From: Pseudomonas sp. SL4(2022)
GTDB taxonomy: Bacteria; Pseudomonadota; Gammaproteobacteria; Pseudomonadales; Pseudomonadaceae
DNA: 64,000 bases
Assembly (NCBI RefSeq): GCF_026625725.1
Contig: NZ_CP113060.1
Span: forward strand, 3,044,001 to 3,108,000
Direction of reading: 5' to 3'
The translations under genes were made by a program, and so were the position numbers. Shown here piece by piece: positions 1 through 8,955 of this stretch (positions within the stretch are counted from its first letter, which is position 1; each line of letters opens with the position of its first letter). The notes beneath the pieces were generated by a model. That model was not told the origin of the DNA. It did not search any database and saw only the letters and a list, made by a program, of their open reading frames with translations.

Positions 1-1
1 C

Positions 2-268
2 CGCGCCGGGCATCTGCGCTGGGATGTACTCGACTACCAGCCGGCGCGTCGCTGGCAGGCCAGCGCTCGTGGTGATCACGGTCTGGCGCTGCTGCTGACT
101 TATGAATGTGTGGAGGTAGAGGGCGGTTGCGAGTTTGTCCGCACTCTGGAATACGGCTTCGACGGTGTGCTGATGCGTTTGGCCAATCGTCTGCTGCTAA
201 GCCGGCGCATTGAGCGCGAATCCCAGGCCTCAATGCAGGCGCTGCGCGTGGTGCTGGAGCGCAGCTAA
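2..268 (+). CDS. SRPBCC/START-like family protein, C-terminal part (5' end outside window)
   Basis: An open frame enters from the left edge and stops at 266-268, giving the last 88 residues of a protein. The visible part has an alternating strand pattern followed by a long C-terminal helix (LMRLANRLLL... to RVVLERS), as in the polyketide cyclase/START-like ligand-binding fold. The start and the N-terminal half are missing, so the ligand and role cannot be judged. It ends 16 bases before the convergent cysZ stop. The family call is an inference from the pattern only. Confidence 0.5.
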   Translation, partial: RAGHLRWDVLDYQPARRWQASARGDHGLALLLTYECVEVEGGCEFVRTLEYGFDGVLMRLANRLLLSRRIERESQASMQALRVVLERS

Positions 269-284
269 CCTGCGGGGTGATGAC

Positions 285-1037
285 TCAGGGGGCGGGCGTC
301 AGCGCCTGTTCCTGACGCTCACGCACCCAGAACACCGTGGCGCCGGCCACGGCTGCCGGCATCATCAGGATATTCAGCCCCGGCACCAGCAGGGCGGCGT
401 AGGTGATGCCGCCAAAGCCCAGGCTCTGCCAGCGCTTCTCCCGCAGCCAGGCGAGCATGTCGTCCCAGCTCATCTTGTTGTTGTCCGCCGGGTAGTCGAT
501 GTACTGAATCGCCATCATCCACACGCCAAACAGCAGCCACAGTGGCGCGGCGATCAGGTTGACCACCGGGATAAAACTCAGGATTAGCAGGCCAATGGCG
601 CGCGGCAGAAAGTAGCCCAGCTTGCGCATCTCGCGGCTCAGGGTGCGCGGCACCATGGCGGTCAGTTCAGCCAGGCTGAAGGGCGGAAAATCATCCTGGC
701 CGCGCACTACGACTTCGACCTTCTCAGCGAGAAAACCGTTAAACGGCGCGGCAATGATATTGGCCAGCAGGGTGAAGGTGAAAAACACCATCAGCAGTAC
801 CAGCACCACAAACAATGGCCACAGCACGTATTCAAGAAAGCTCAGCCAACTCGGCAGGCTGGGCATAAAGGTCTCGACCCAGCCACTGAACTGCTGCATG
901 GAAACCACAATCAGCGCAGTAAACAGGATCAGGTTGATCGTCAGCGGCAGCAGCACAAACAGCCGCAGGCCGGGGCTAAGGACCAGTTTCAGGCCTTCGC
1001 TGAGGTATTGCGGGCCGGTCAGCACGGGCGCGTGCAT
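285..1037 (-). CDS. cysZ: Sulfate transporter CysZ
   Basis: The 250-residue product is an inner-membrane protein of the CysZ family, which brings sulfate into the cell for cysteine synthesis. Several hydrophobic segments are visible (residues about 25-48, 70-95, 145-165 and 205-235), and the N-terminus ([13 protein letters not shown]) and overall length are typical of the family. The ATG at 1037 has a GGAG-like ribosome site about nine bases upstream. It is divergent from trxB, with 267 bases between them that should hold both promoters. Family assignment is by recognition of the protein. Confidence 0.9.
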   Translation of the reverse strand: MHAPVLTGPQYLSEGLKLVLSPGLRLFVLLPLTINLILFTALIVVSMQQFSGWVETFMPSLPSWLSFLEYVLWPLFVVLVLLMVFFTFTLLANIIAAPFNGFLAEKVEVVVRGQDDFPPFSLAELTAMVPRTLSREMRKLGYFLPRAIGLLILSFIPVVNLIAAPLWLLFGVWMMAIQYIDYPADNNKMSWDDMLAWLREKRWQSLGFGGITYAALLVPGLNILMMPAAVAGATVFWVRERQEQALTPAP

Positions 1038-1250
1038 GGGAGGCGTCTCCAGGAGGTTGAAGTCGCGCCGACCTTACCGGCTTTGTGTGGCAGGTGAAAG
1101 CCTCTGCAACGGGCGCTAACGATTGTCTGTCGGTGTCATAGCGCTTGCCTATACAAGGTATTGGCAAAGCATATTTCCGCCGTGCGTCGGGCAGGCATAG
1201 GCTGCGCGGCATCCCTTTGTGGGGCTTTCGACCTTACTGCCTTCCCCTAG

Positions 1251-2252
<1,002 letters not shown>

Positions 2253-2315
2253 ATGACGAGTAAGGCAACAGATTGTGACCGGATACAATTAATGCACGAG
2301 AACGCCATTCTGCTG

Positions 2316-2334
2316 CTGGCCCCGACGGGGCCAG
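2316..2334 (+). terminator. Hairpin after trxB
   Basis: A perfect 8-bp stem (CTGGCCCC / GGGGCCAG) with a three-base loop lies 64 bases after the trxB stop. No uridine tract follows, so it may be only a weak terminator or an RNA-stabilising hairpin. Confidence 0.4.
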
Positions 2335-2398
2335 TCATGGAAAATCGCGCAGGTTCGTGACCGCCGTGCACGCCTGCGTGTTGTGACGATGATTTTTT

Positions 2399-2418
2399 AG
2401 AAAAGAAGTTAATTTTCT
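2399..2418. promoter_or_regulatory. AT-rich inverted repeat upstream of the ArsR-family gene
   Basis: Arms AGAAAA (2399-2404) and TTTTCT (2413-2418) flank an 8-base spacer, and the right arm runs into a -10-like TATACT at 2419-2424. This placement just upstream of the regulator start at 2461 fits an autoregulatory operator of a winged-helix repressor. The arm and spacer geometry resembles that of the palindrome at 2851-2876. Operator function is inferred. Confidence 0.5.
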
Positions 2419-2460
2419 TATACTGTCCCCCAACCTGATCAGCGAGAAGCTCACGTACCA

Positions 2461-2760
2461 ATGGATATTCAGTTGATGCGCTCGGCAGCCACTGAGGCTG
2501 CAAGTACTTTGCGCTCTCTGAGCCATCCGGACCGATTAATGCTGCTCTGTCAGTTGAGTCAAGGCGAGCGCTCAGTTGGTGAGTTGGAAGAGCTGCTCGG
2601 GATTCAGCAGCCTAATCTCTCCCAGCAACTGGGGGTGTTGCGTTCCGAAGGGTTGGTTGATACCCGTCGCGAGGGCAAGCGGATCTTCTACTCCGTCAAA
2701 GACATGAAAGTTATGCAGCTACTGGGCACCCTTTACGAGCTTTACTGCCCAAAACCCTGA
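2461..2760 (+). CDS. ArsR-family repressor with BigR/SqrR/YgaV-type cysteine pair
   Basis: The 99-residue protein is a single winged-helix domain of the ArsR/SmtB type; the recognition region is around QQPNLSQQLGVLRSEGLV (residues about 48-66). It lacks the metal-binding ELCVC motif. It has cysteines at 30 (LLCQLS) and 96 (YCPKP), exactly 66 residues apart, which is the arrangement I recall for the persulfide-responsive repressors BigR, SqrR and E. coli YgaV. Those proteins release DNA when reactive sulfur links the two cysteines. The gene lies between trxB and a FadL-type porin gene, and AT-rich palindromes lie on both sides (2399-2418 and 2851-2876). Sulfur sensing is inferred from the cysteine spacing, not shown. 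Confidence 0.8.
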   Translation: MDIQLMRSAATEAASTLRSLSHPDRLMLLCQLSQGERSVGELEELLGIQQPNLSQQLGVLRSEGLVDTRREGKRIFYSVKDMKVMQLLGTLYELYCPKP

Positions 2761-2850
2761 TCCACGCTTTTCACGCAACGCCCAGGCTGCAGATTGACTG
2801 CGTCTAGGTTGTTATTCCTTGTTCGTATAAATATATTGGTTTTTATTATT

Positions 2851-2876
2851 ATTAAACAATATGTATTTTGTTTAAT
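2851..2876. promoter_or_regulatory. Perfect 9-bp AT-rich palindrome before the FadL-like gene
   Basis: ATTAAACAA (2851-2859) and TTGTTTAAT (2868-2876) are perfect inverted arms around an 8-base spacer, inside an AT-rich promoter region in an otherwise GC-rich sequence. It ends 49 bases before the porin start. It is a good operator candidate for the adjacent ArsR-type repressor, although no binding data exist here. Confidence 0.6.
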
Positions 2877-2925
2877 AGTTGCTTCCTGGCAGGCCAGCCC
2901 GGCCTTGGCATTGGGAGCAGGAATA

Positions 2926-4191
2926 ATGAAAAACAAGGTTTTACTCGCCTCACTGGTTGCGTTGGGTGGCGCAGTCAGCACTCAGGCAGGCGCGACCAAC
3001 GGTTACTTTGTGCACGGTTATGGCATCAAGGCGCAGGGGCAGGCGGGCGTTAGTATTGCACAGCCGCAGGATGCGCTGGCGGCGGCCAACAACCCGGCTG
3101 GCACAGTTTGGGTGGGGGATCGACTGGATTTTGGTGCAACGTTGTTTTCGCCAGACCGCAGTGCCGAGATTGAAGGCAACGGCTTTGGTGCCAACGGCAA
3201 ATATGACGGTAACGAGAAGAAGTATTTCCTCTTGCCGGAGGCTGGCTATAGCAAACAGCTGAATGACCGATTGGGTGTTGGCGTTGCGGTATACGGCAAT
3301 GGCGGGATGAACACCGATTACAAGAAGAACCCTTATGGTGCATTTGGCAGCACTGGCAGTGCCGGGGTCGATCTTGCGCAGTTGTTCATCACGCCATCGC
3401 TGGCTTACAAGTTCACCGAGCATCAATCCATCGGTGTGGGTGTCAACTTTGTGTATCAGCGCTTTGCCGCCAAGGGCCTGAGTGCATTTGCCAATCCGTT
3501 TTTCTCCAGTGATGCCGGGAACCTCAATGAACGTGATCATGAAACGTCCACGGGCTGGGGGTTGCGCCTGGGATGGCAAGGGCAACTGAGCGACGACCTG
3601 ACACTGGGCTTGGCCTGGTCATCGAAGATCAAGGCCCAGGCGTTCGACCGCTATGCCGGGCTGTTTGCCGATGGCGGCAGTTTTGATATTCCGGAAAACT
3701 ACGGTGTTGGGTTGGCATACAAGGTCACGCCGGCATTGACGCTTGCCGCTGACGTGCAGGAAATCAAATACGGTAGCGTGCGCTCCGTGACCAGCGAGTT
3801 TGATATCCAGTCGGTATTTGTCGGTAACAACTTCGGCGCGAAGAATGGTCCGGGTTTTGGCTGGCAGGACGTCACCGTGTACAAACTGGCAGCCAGTTAT
3901 GCCCTGAGTCCCGAGTTGACCCTGCGCGGCGGTATCAGTCATGCCAGTCAGCCAGTGCAGAAAGATCAGACGTTCCTCAACATTCTTGCTCCGGGCGTCA
4001 TTCAGGATCACCTAAGTGTCGGCCTGACCTGGGCGCCGTCTGCGGACGGAGAACTGAGCCTGGCCTACACCCACGGTTTCGAGGAAGCGGTCAACGGCAA
4101 TGGCTCCATTCCGGCAGCCTTTGGCGGCGGTGAAGCCAACCTGAAAATGAGTCAGAACATTCTGGGTGTCGCTTACGCCTGGAAGCTCTGA
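2926..4191 (+). CDS. FadL/OmpP1-family outer membrane transporter
   Basis: The 421-residue product begins with a signal peptide (MKNKVLLASLVALGGAVSTQAGA) and continues with NGYFVHGYGIKAQGQAG and an NPA-containing hatch segment (ANNPAG), which mark the FadL family of hydrophobic-substrate channels. The rest shows many short amphipathic strands and ends in an aromatic/leucine strand suited to outer membrane insertion. An in-frame upstream start at 2794 is possible, but the ATG at 2926 follows GGGAGCAGGA and opens directly with the signal peptide. Fatty acids, alkanes or aromatic compounds are possible substrates. The upstream palindrome and ArsR gene suggest repression relieved by a small molecule. 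Confidence 0.85.
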   Translation: MKNKVLLASLVALGGAVSTQAGATNGYFVHGYGIKAQGQAGVSIAQPQDALAAANNPAGTVWVGDRLDFGATLFSPDRSAEIEGNGFGANGKYDGNEKKYFLLPEAGYSKQLNDRLGVGVAVYGNGGMNTDYKKNPYGAFGSTGSAGVDLAQLFITPSLAYKFTEHQSIGVGVNFVYQRFAAKGLSAFANPFFSSDAGNLNERDHETSTGWGLRLGWQGQLSDDLTLGLAWSSKIKAQAFDRYAGLFADGGSFDIPENYGVGLAYKVTPALTLAADVQEIKYGSVRSVTSEFDIQSVFVGNNFGAKNGPGFGWQDVTVYKLAASYALSPELTLRGGISHASQPVQKDQTFLNILAPGVIQDHLSVGLTWAPSADGELSLAYTHGFEEAVNGNGSIPAAFGGGEANLKMSQNILGVAYAWKL

Positions 4192-4632
4192 TCACCATTC
4201 ACTCCCCCGTGCCCAGCGTGCCAACGCACGTACGGGTGGTGCATCTGACCCGTTGAATTACGCCACCTGGAAAGCCTACGACGACCACTCGTTGCTGCAT
4301 ACCATTGTCCAGGATCTGGGTGATGCGCATTGCTGCGTCTTGGTGTTGCTGTATGCGTCAGCGCCGACAGTGCGGGTTGAGCCCTAGGAACGCATGATGA
4401 GCGGGATTTACCGAGCAGTCGGGAGCCATACGCGGGGTCTCATGCAGGTCGCGTCCGAGGGGGCGACGTGCCAGAACAGGGCAGAGGGTCTTTTTGATCA
4501 GTCAGCGTGAGTGTTGGACGCCAGCCTGGATTGGAGTCTGGCGGGAGCCAGGACCCTTGGCGCGCTGACGTGAGGGTCTGAGTGCTTGGGTATGGTGTTT
4601 TCAGTGTATGGATAGTGATTGTCCACGATCCA
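4192..4632. other. Unassigned intergenic stretch
   Basis: About 440 bases between the porin and the terminator at 4633 contain no convincing gene. A 73-codon frame at 4166-4387 overlaps the porin end and has no ribosome site; part of its translation (DPLNYATWKAYDDHSLLHT) looks more protein-like than the rest, so it could be the remnant of a lost gene. I could not identify it. Confidence 0.3.
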
Positions 4633-4657
4633 AAGCCTCGATGGGTTCGAGGCTTTT
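4633..4657. terminator. Bidirectional Rho-independent terminator
   Basis: A perfect 9-bp stem AAGCCTCGA / TCGAGGCTT with a five-base loop is followed by T on the plus strand and has A residues before it, so it can end transcripts from both sides. It lies just past the stop of the minus-strand gene at 4674. Confidence 0.8.
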
Positions 4658-4673
4658 CCATTCTGCGTTCGGC

Positions 4674-5261
4674 TTATACCCAGGTGTTCAGCTTCAAGTC
4701 CCGCGAACTCAGCCGCAAAAACTGATCGCTGGCTTTGACCAATAGCGCGTGCTCGTCAACGGTCAGCTCCTGGCTCTTGCTGCCCTGTGCTTCGCAACGA
4801 TACAGGGTTCTTCCGCCTTCTTCGCGCAGGCGCTGGTAGCGCTGGCTGCGGGCTTCCACCTTGAGGGTCAGCAAGTCGATATAGGCCACCTGTAACGATT
4901 CACTCTGGCCGGTTTCCAGCGCGCAGCGTTGCAGGGCTGGGGTGTGGGTAAAGGGCGAGTCGGACAGCATGATTTGCTGACATTCACTGAGATCGGGGCG
5001 AGGTTCGCCGTTGTGAAACCAGTTGCCTCGAATATCACGCCTCAGATTGAGGCTGCGTTGACCATGGTTGTCCACTTTCAGCCACAGGTGACGAAAGCGC
5101 CAGCGCGGGTCGCAGTTGATGACATAGGTAGCGGCGATGCTATTGCCGCGCAGGCTTTGCATCAGATGGCTGGTGGCGTTGATGCCATGCTCATCAATGT
5201 TCAGGCGCAGATTCTCCACGCCAGGGTTGTACCAGGGTTTCCATACCAGGGTCTGCTGCAT
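4674..5261 (-). CDS. Putative glycolipid-binding protein (DUF1089-type)
   Basis: The 195-residue soluble protein resembles the putative glycolipid-binding family typified by P. aeruginosa PA1994, with features such as an early W-x-P/N-P-G-x-E segment (KPWYNPGVENLRL) and GNWFHNG around residue 80. The structure of that family is a half-barrel similar to lipoprotein carriers, and its true ligand is unknown. The start at 5261 is chosen because GGAG lies about nine bases upstream; an upstream in-frame ATG at 5312 has no ribosome site. It ends at a bidirectional terminator and appears to be transcribed alone. Confidence 0.7.
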   Translation of the reverse strand: MQQTLVWKPWYNPGVENLRLNIDEHGINATSHLMQSLRGNSIAATYVINCDPRWRFRHLWLKVDNHGQRSLNLRRDIRGNWFHNGEPRPDLSECQQIMLSDSPFTHTPALQRCALETGQSESLQVAYIDLLTLKVEARSQRYQRLREEGGRTLYRCEAQGSKSQELTVDEHALLVKASDQFLRLSSRDLKLNTWV

Positions 5262-5491
5262 AAAAGCGACTCCAAGCCAGGTAAGGGGCGTGAACCTGGG
5301 AAGAGCGGCCATAACACTATACGGACCACCTTCCCTGGTGTTCTCGTTCGTCTCATGGCGCGCAGCTTAGAGTGATTCACGTGTGGTGTCTGTCAGCCTT
5401 TGCCGACAATTGCACGTTTTATGACCCGGCAATGGCTTGCAGATGCTGTATGACGGCAGAAGATGGCTTCTGGCTACTATGGGGCAGATAT

Positions 5492-6127
5492 TTATACTGC
5501 CTTGTGGCGCAGAGAGGCGTGTTCGAAACGCACGCCTGGCAGGCCTGTGCTCATCAGTGCGCGGATATTGCCATGGTCGTTGCCGCTTGGCGTGGCCAGC
5601 ACGCTGCGGTAATGCTCGCCGAAGCACAGCAGGGCTTCTTCCAGGCTCAGGTTTTCAAGGATCGCCAGCCCCAGTGTCTTGCATGACCCTTCGTTTTGTC
5701 CGGCTGCGTTGTGTACATCACCGTTGCTGAATGCGCTTGGTTGGTACTGGTAGTGCTCGGCAATAAATGCCAGGGTTTCAGCGAAGGTAAAGTGTTCATT
5801 GCGCAGCTTGGCGCGAAACTCGATCAGACGGCTCATGCGGGTTTTTCCTTTATCGAAGGCGGCTTGCTGCTCGGCGCTGGCTTCCTTCTGGTATTTGGCT
5901 TTCCACTCGGCATAGGGCATGCCATAAACCTCTTCACGGGCTTCATCCGGGGTGATGGCAACGCCGATGTCGTCGGCTGCGGCTTTGAACCACTTGGACA
6001 GGCAGTTACGGCAGAAGCCGGCAAGGTTCATCATGTCGATGTTCTGTACATCGGGGCGGGAACGCAGGTGTTGCACCAGGCTGCGAAAGGCGGCGGCTTC
6101 AAGTTCGAGACGTTCTTGCTCGGTCAT
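5492..6127 (-). CDS. DUF1244-HopJ type III effector-like fusion protein
   Basis: The 211-residue product joins two domains I know as separate proteins. Residues 1-96 are DUF1244 (NLAGFCRNCLSKWFKAA, YGMPYAEWKAKYQ), and residues 98-211 match the HopJ-like family (FAETLAFIAEHYQYQPSAF, HNAAGQNEGSCKTLG, DHGNIRALM). The reading frame is continuous across the join. An internal ATG (5834-5836, residue 98) has AAGGA about ten bases upstream, which suggests it was once, or still is, a separate start. HopJ-like proteins are widespread outside plant pathogens and their function is unknown. The N-terminal start at 6127 was preferred because DUF1244 begins there with MTEQERLELE. Confidence 0.8.
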   Translation of the reverse strand: MTEQERLELEAAAFRSLVQHLRSRPDVQNIDMMNLAGFCRNCLSKWFKAAADDIGVAITPDEAREEVYGMPYAEWKAKYQKEASAEQQAAFDKGKTRMSRLIEFRAKLRNEHFTFAETLAFIAEHYQYQPSAFSNGDVHNAAGQNEGSCKTLGLAILENLSLEEALLCFGEHYRSVLATPSGNDHGNIRALMSTGLPGVRFEHASLRHKAV

Positions 6128-6228
6128 GGCGATGCTCTCTGATTGCAGGCGAGGAGACGTTGGCGGCGATGATAGAAGCATGCCCGTCTGGCGGCAACGG
6201 CCCCGGCGCAGGACGCGCCGGGAATCGG

Positions 6229-6600
6229 CTAGCGGTGGCCGGCGAGGGTGATCGACACCGATTCGGCAAAGCGCAGGGCGTGCAGTTTGTCCACTTCCAC
6301 CTCGGCGTAGCGCACGTCGGGATTGGTCATGACCAGGTCGAGAATTTCCTGGGTCATACGCTCCAGCAGGGCGAAACGGTTTTCTTCAACGTGGCGAATC
6401 ACCGCCTTGGTGATGGTGCGATAGTTCAGCGCGTGGTCGATATCGTTGTCACGCACGGCGTCAGCGGCAGGGTAGAGGATGGTGAGGTTGATCAACACGT
6501 CCTGCTTGTTGTTGATTTCCTCTTCCTTGATGCCGATGTAGGTGCGCAGGCGCAGATCCTTGACGCGGATGCGCGCCATCCCAGGTTCCAGTCTCGGCAT
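6229..6600 (-). CDS. folX: Dihydroneopterin triphosphate 2'-epimerase FolX
   Basis: The 123-residue protein belongs to the FolB/FolX family and converts dihydroneopterin triphosphate to dihydromonapterin triphosphate. Conserved features are [17 protein letters not shown] at the N-terminus, NYRTITK in the middle and the [13 protein letters not shown] segment near the end. Its ATG overlaps the folE stop by one base (TAATG), so the two genes are translationally coupled. FolX rather than FolB is favoured by the context with folE and folM. Together these make the tetrahydromonapterin cofactor used by phenylalanine hydroxylase in Pseudomonas. Confidence 0.9.
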   Translation of the reverse strand: MPRLEPGMARIRVKDLRLRTYIGIKEEEINNKQDVLINLTILYPAADAVRDNDIDHALNYRTITKAVIRHVEENRFALLERMTQEILDLVMTNPDVRYAEVEVDKLHALRFAESVSITLAGHR

Positions 6601-7160
6601 TACTTGCTCCGTCCGATCAGTTGCAGGAATTCGTGGCGAGTGTTGCAGGATTCGCGGAAGGCTCCAAGCATCACCGAGGAGGTCATCACCGAGTTCTGCT
6701 TTTCCACGCCGCGCATCATCATGCACATGTGCTTGGCTTCTACCACCACGGCTACGCCAGCAGCGTTGGTCACCTGCTGGATCGCGTCGGCGATCTGCTT
6801 GGTGAGGTTTTCCTGAATCTGCAGGCGCCGCGCGTACATGTCGACAATGCGCGCTACTTTGGACAGGCCGAGCACCTTGCCGGTAGGAATGTAGGCGACG
6901 TGAGCCTTACCGATAAACGGCAGCATATGGTGCTCGCACAATGAGTACAGCTCGATATCGCGAACGATCACCATCTCATCGTTATCGGACTCGAACAGTG
7001 CGCCGTTGACCACTTCGTCCAGGCTCTTGTGGTAACCGTTGCACAGGTATTGCATGGCCTTAGCGGCACGTTTCGGCGTGTCCAGCAGGCCTTCGCGTTC
7101 TGGGTTTTCACCGACGCCAAGAAGAATTTCACGGTAGTGATCGGGCAGTTCAGGGGTCAT
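6600..7160 (-). CDS. folE: GTP cyclohydrolase I FolE
   Basis: The 186-residue enzyme opens GTP to 7,8-dihydroneopterin triphosphate, the first step of folate and monapterin synthesis. The zinc and catalytic region [10 protein letters not shown] (about residues 73-82) and the second cysteine region [11 protein letters not shown] (about 142-152) are intact, as in type IA enzymes. It is the middle gene of folM-folE-folX. The operon has a TGTACA-type box pair about 95 bases upstream of folM, and I recall folE being listed among blue-light-induced genes of P. putida, so light control is plausible. Confidence 0.95.
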   Translation of the reverse strand: MTPELPDHYREILLGVGENPEREGLLDTPKRAAKAMQYLCNGYHKSLDEVVNGALFESDNDEMVIVRDIELYSLCEHHMLPFIGKAHVAYIPTGKVLGLSKVARIVDMYARRLQIQENLTKQIADAIQQVTNAAGVAVVVEAKHMCMMMRGVEKQNSVMTSSVMLGAFRESCNTRHEFLQLIGRSK

Positions 7161-7182
7161 TGCAAGGTCCTCGCGGCCGGGT

Positions 7183-7893
7183 TCATTTGAGATGGCGGCC
7201 GCCGTTGACAGTAAGAGTTGTGCCGGTTACGTAGGGGTTATCAAGCAGGTAGCGCAAGCTTTGGTAGATCACCTGTGGCCCGGGTTCGATGCCCAATGCC
7301 GATTTGCTCAGGGTTTTACTGCGGTAGTCGGGGGTATCGTCCGGATTGAACATGATCAGTGCTGGGGCAATGCCGTTGACCTTGATCTGCGGGGCAAAAC
7401 GCGCAGCAAACGATAGGGTCAAACTGTCCAGTCCGGCCTTGCTGGCGCAGTAGGCCGGCCTGTTGGCGCTGCCCTTGCGCGCCACGTCATCACTGATATG
7501 CACGATATCGGCGGGCGTCGAGTGGTGCAGCAATGTTGCGCAGTGCAGGTTGATCAGGTACGGCGCAAGCATGTGCACACTGAACAGCTGCTGGAAGGCG
7601 GCTGCTTCTTCTCCCGGTGTTTCAATCAGCCAGTCGGAGGCGTTGTGCACGATGGCGCGCAGGCTGTCGGTGTGGCGCTTGAGTCGTTCGATAAATGCCA
7701 GTATGCCGGCTTCGCTGGCAAAGTCTGCCTGCAGGGTCAAGGCGCCACGCTGCCTTAGTGCTTGGAGGCTGTCGCGCTCGTTGCGGTAGGTGATGATCAC
7801 TGCATGACCGTCATCCAGCAGGCGTTCGGCGCAATACAGACCAATGCGCTGGCTGGCTCCGGTTATCAGAATAGGGGCGGCGCTGGCGCTCAT
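7183..7893 (-). CDS. folM: Dihydromonapterin reductase FolM (SDR family)
   Basis: This 236-residue short-chain dehydrogenase has the nucleotide-binding motif ITGASQRIG (about residues 9-17), the NAS segment HNASDWL near 85 and the catalytic YCASK near 148. FolM reduces dihydromonapterin to tetrahydromonapterin with NADPH and has weak dihydrofolate reductase activity. It is first in an apparent operon with folE (22-base gap) and folX. The upstream region (7894-8118) holds the candidate operator at 7988-8011. Confidence 0.88.
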   Translation of the reverse strand: MSASAAPILITGASQRIGLYCAERLLDDGHAVIITYRNERDSLQALRQRGALTLQADFASEAGILAFIERLKRHTDSLRAIVHNASDWLIETPGEEAAAFQQLFSVHMLAPYLINLHCATLLHHSTPADIVHISDDVARKGSANRPAYCASKAGLDSLTLSFAARFAPQIKVNGIAPALIMFNPDDTPDYRSKTLSKSALGIEPGPQVIYQSLRYLLDNPYVTGTTLTVNGGRHLK

Positions 7894-7987
7894 GATCGAC
7901 TCGACGGAAATAAGGGGTGGGTCCAGCGACGCTGCGCCGGGTTACCTGACCAGTAGGGCGCGGCCTCGACTGAACCAAGAGTAAAGT

Positions 7988-8011
7988 TATACCAGCAATA
8001 GGCTTTGTACA
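7988..8011. promoter_or_regulatory. LitR/PplR-type box pair upstream of folM
   Basis: TATACC (7988-7993), 12 bases, then TGTACA (8006-8011). This matches the consensus I recall for P. putida PplR1, T(G/A)TACA-N12-TGTA(C/T)A, at 11 of 12 defined bases. It lies 95 bases upstream of folM on the other strand. Binding by the MerR-family regulator encoded at 8956 is an inference. Confidence 0.55.
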
Positions 8012-8118
8012 ACCATGTGGGGAGTGAGGGTACTGGCTGTTTATGGCTTTCCACCCTAATTCATTGGGTTGTATCGATATTTTTTTCGGGGGTAGGCTCA
8101 ATAAAATTGTTTTTATCG

Positions 8119-8143
8119 TGTACAAGATTGGTTTTCTTGTACA
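8119..8143. promoter_or_regulatory. TGTACA-N13-TGTACA pair before the DUF6482-like gene
   Basis: Two perfect TGTACA boxes (8119-8124 and 8138-8143) are separated by 13 bases, and the flanks extend the symmetry to TGTACAAGA / TCTTGTACA. The second box ends three bases before the first possible ATG (8147). The spacing is one base longer than the recalled consensus but equals that of TGTATA-N13-TGTACA at 10084-10108. Confidence 0.55.
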
Positions 8144-8146
8144 GGT

Positions 8147-8452
8147 ATGTGGGTGATGAAGTCTTGGCAACTGAGTGTGGCGCTGATCTGCGGACGCGTG
8201 CGGCATGTTGAAGTGTTGACGCTACGTTGCTGTGGCTATCAGGTGCGTGTCGTCAGTCGGGCCGGGTCTGCACGCATGCTGGATTACGCCGTTGGACGGT
8301 CGCTGTGGCCCAACCTGGCGCTACTCAAGATGCGTTTACGGCGGTGCGGGGTGCGTCAGGTATTGTTATTCCAGCCGGAAAGTCACGATGAAATCATCGG
8401 TCGCCCTGTATTGCTTGAGGCCGATCCTGGGCTTTGGTTACGCCTGCGCTAG
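8147..8452 (+). CDS. Small DUF6482-like hypothetical protein
   Basis: The 101-residue (or 98-residue, from the ATG at 8156) protein has a central VEVLTLRCCGYQVRVVSRAG segment and an FQPESHDEIIG segment that resemble the DUF6482 family of Pseudomonas small proteins. No function is known. No clear ribosome site precedes either ATG, and the TGTACA pair abuts the start, so the true start may lie further in. It converges on the DCC-family gene with only four bases between stops. Confidence 0.55.
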   Translation: MWVMKSWQLSVALICGRVRHVEVLTLRCCGYQVRVVSRAGSARMLDYAVGRSLWPNLALLKMRLRRCGVRQVLLFQPESHDEIIGRPVLLEADPGLWLRLR

Positions 8453-8456
8453 CCCG

Positions 8457-8879
8457 TCAGCGCGTGGATGTGCTGTCGCACTGTTGCTTACGGCAGCGTT
8501 GGCTGCCGTCGGGGTGTGGCAGCCAGCCGAGGTGGGGGCGCAGTTGGCAGAACAGTCGATAGGCCAGTTCCAGAAGGGGGCGTAATGCTGGCCAGGTCAG
8601 GGGCGTGGCCCAGCGGCCAAGGCCGGCGGCGCGCCAACTCCATAGCGTGGCATCCAGACCTGTGACCCAGTGGCCGTCGGCGAAGCGTGCGTGCAGACGG
8701 TTTTGCAGGGCTGATCGAGTTTGCCCGATGGTTTCGGGGTGGAAATCGGCCAGGCTGATGTCGACCAGGCAAAGGCGCTCTACGCAGGCGTGTTGGCGCA
8801 GCATGTGGATTTCACGTGCGCAGAGCGGACAGTCGCCGTCGTAGTAAAGGGTCAGTGGCCACACCGGTTGCTTGTTCAT
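8457..8879 (-). CDS. DCC-family (DUF393) thiol-disulfide oxidoreductase
   Basis: The 140-residue protein starts with LYYDGDCPLC (residues 11-20), the signature of the DCC family, a thioredoxin-like group with a CxxC active site (C17-C20). The rest is basic and arginine-rich. The gene is divergent from the MerR regulator across a 76-base region holding TGTATA and TGTACA boxes, so the two are probably controlled together. DCC proteins often sit beside photolyase genes in light-regulated clusters, which fits the context here; its substrate is unknown. Confidence 0.85.
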   Translation of the reverse strand: MNKQPVWPLTLYYDGDCPLCAREIHMLRQHACVERLCLVDISLADFHPETIGQTRSALQNRLHARFADGHWVTGLDATLWSWRAAGLGRWATPLTWPALRPLLELAYRLFCQLRPHLGWLPHPDGSQRCRKQQCDSTSTR

Positions 8880-8891
8880 TGTCTAGGCCTT

Positions 8892-8908
8892 TGTATAGGT
8901 TTTGTACA
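8892..8908. promoter_or_regulatory. Tandem TGTATA/TGTACA boxes between DCC and MerR genes
   Basis: TGTATA (8892-8897) and TGTACA (8903-8908) are 11 bases apart start to start, the repeat period described for CarH/LitR operators of the nTnTACAn type. They lie in the divergent intergenic region, 48 bases upstream of the regulator start, consistent with autoregulation. Confidence 0.5.
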
Positions 8909-8955
8909 AAGTATGCCGTAAATAGCTGAGTTACAATGCGCGCACCCTTTTTCCT

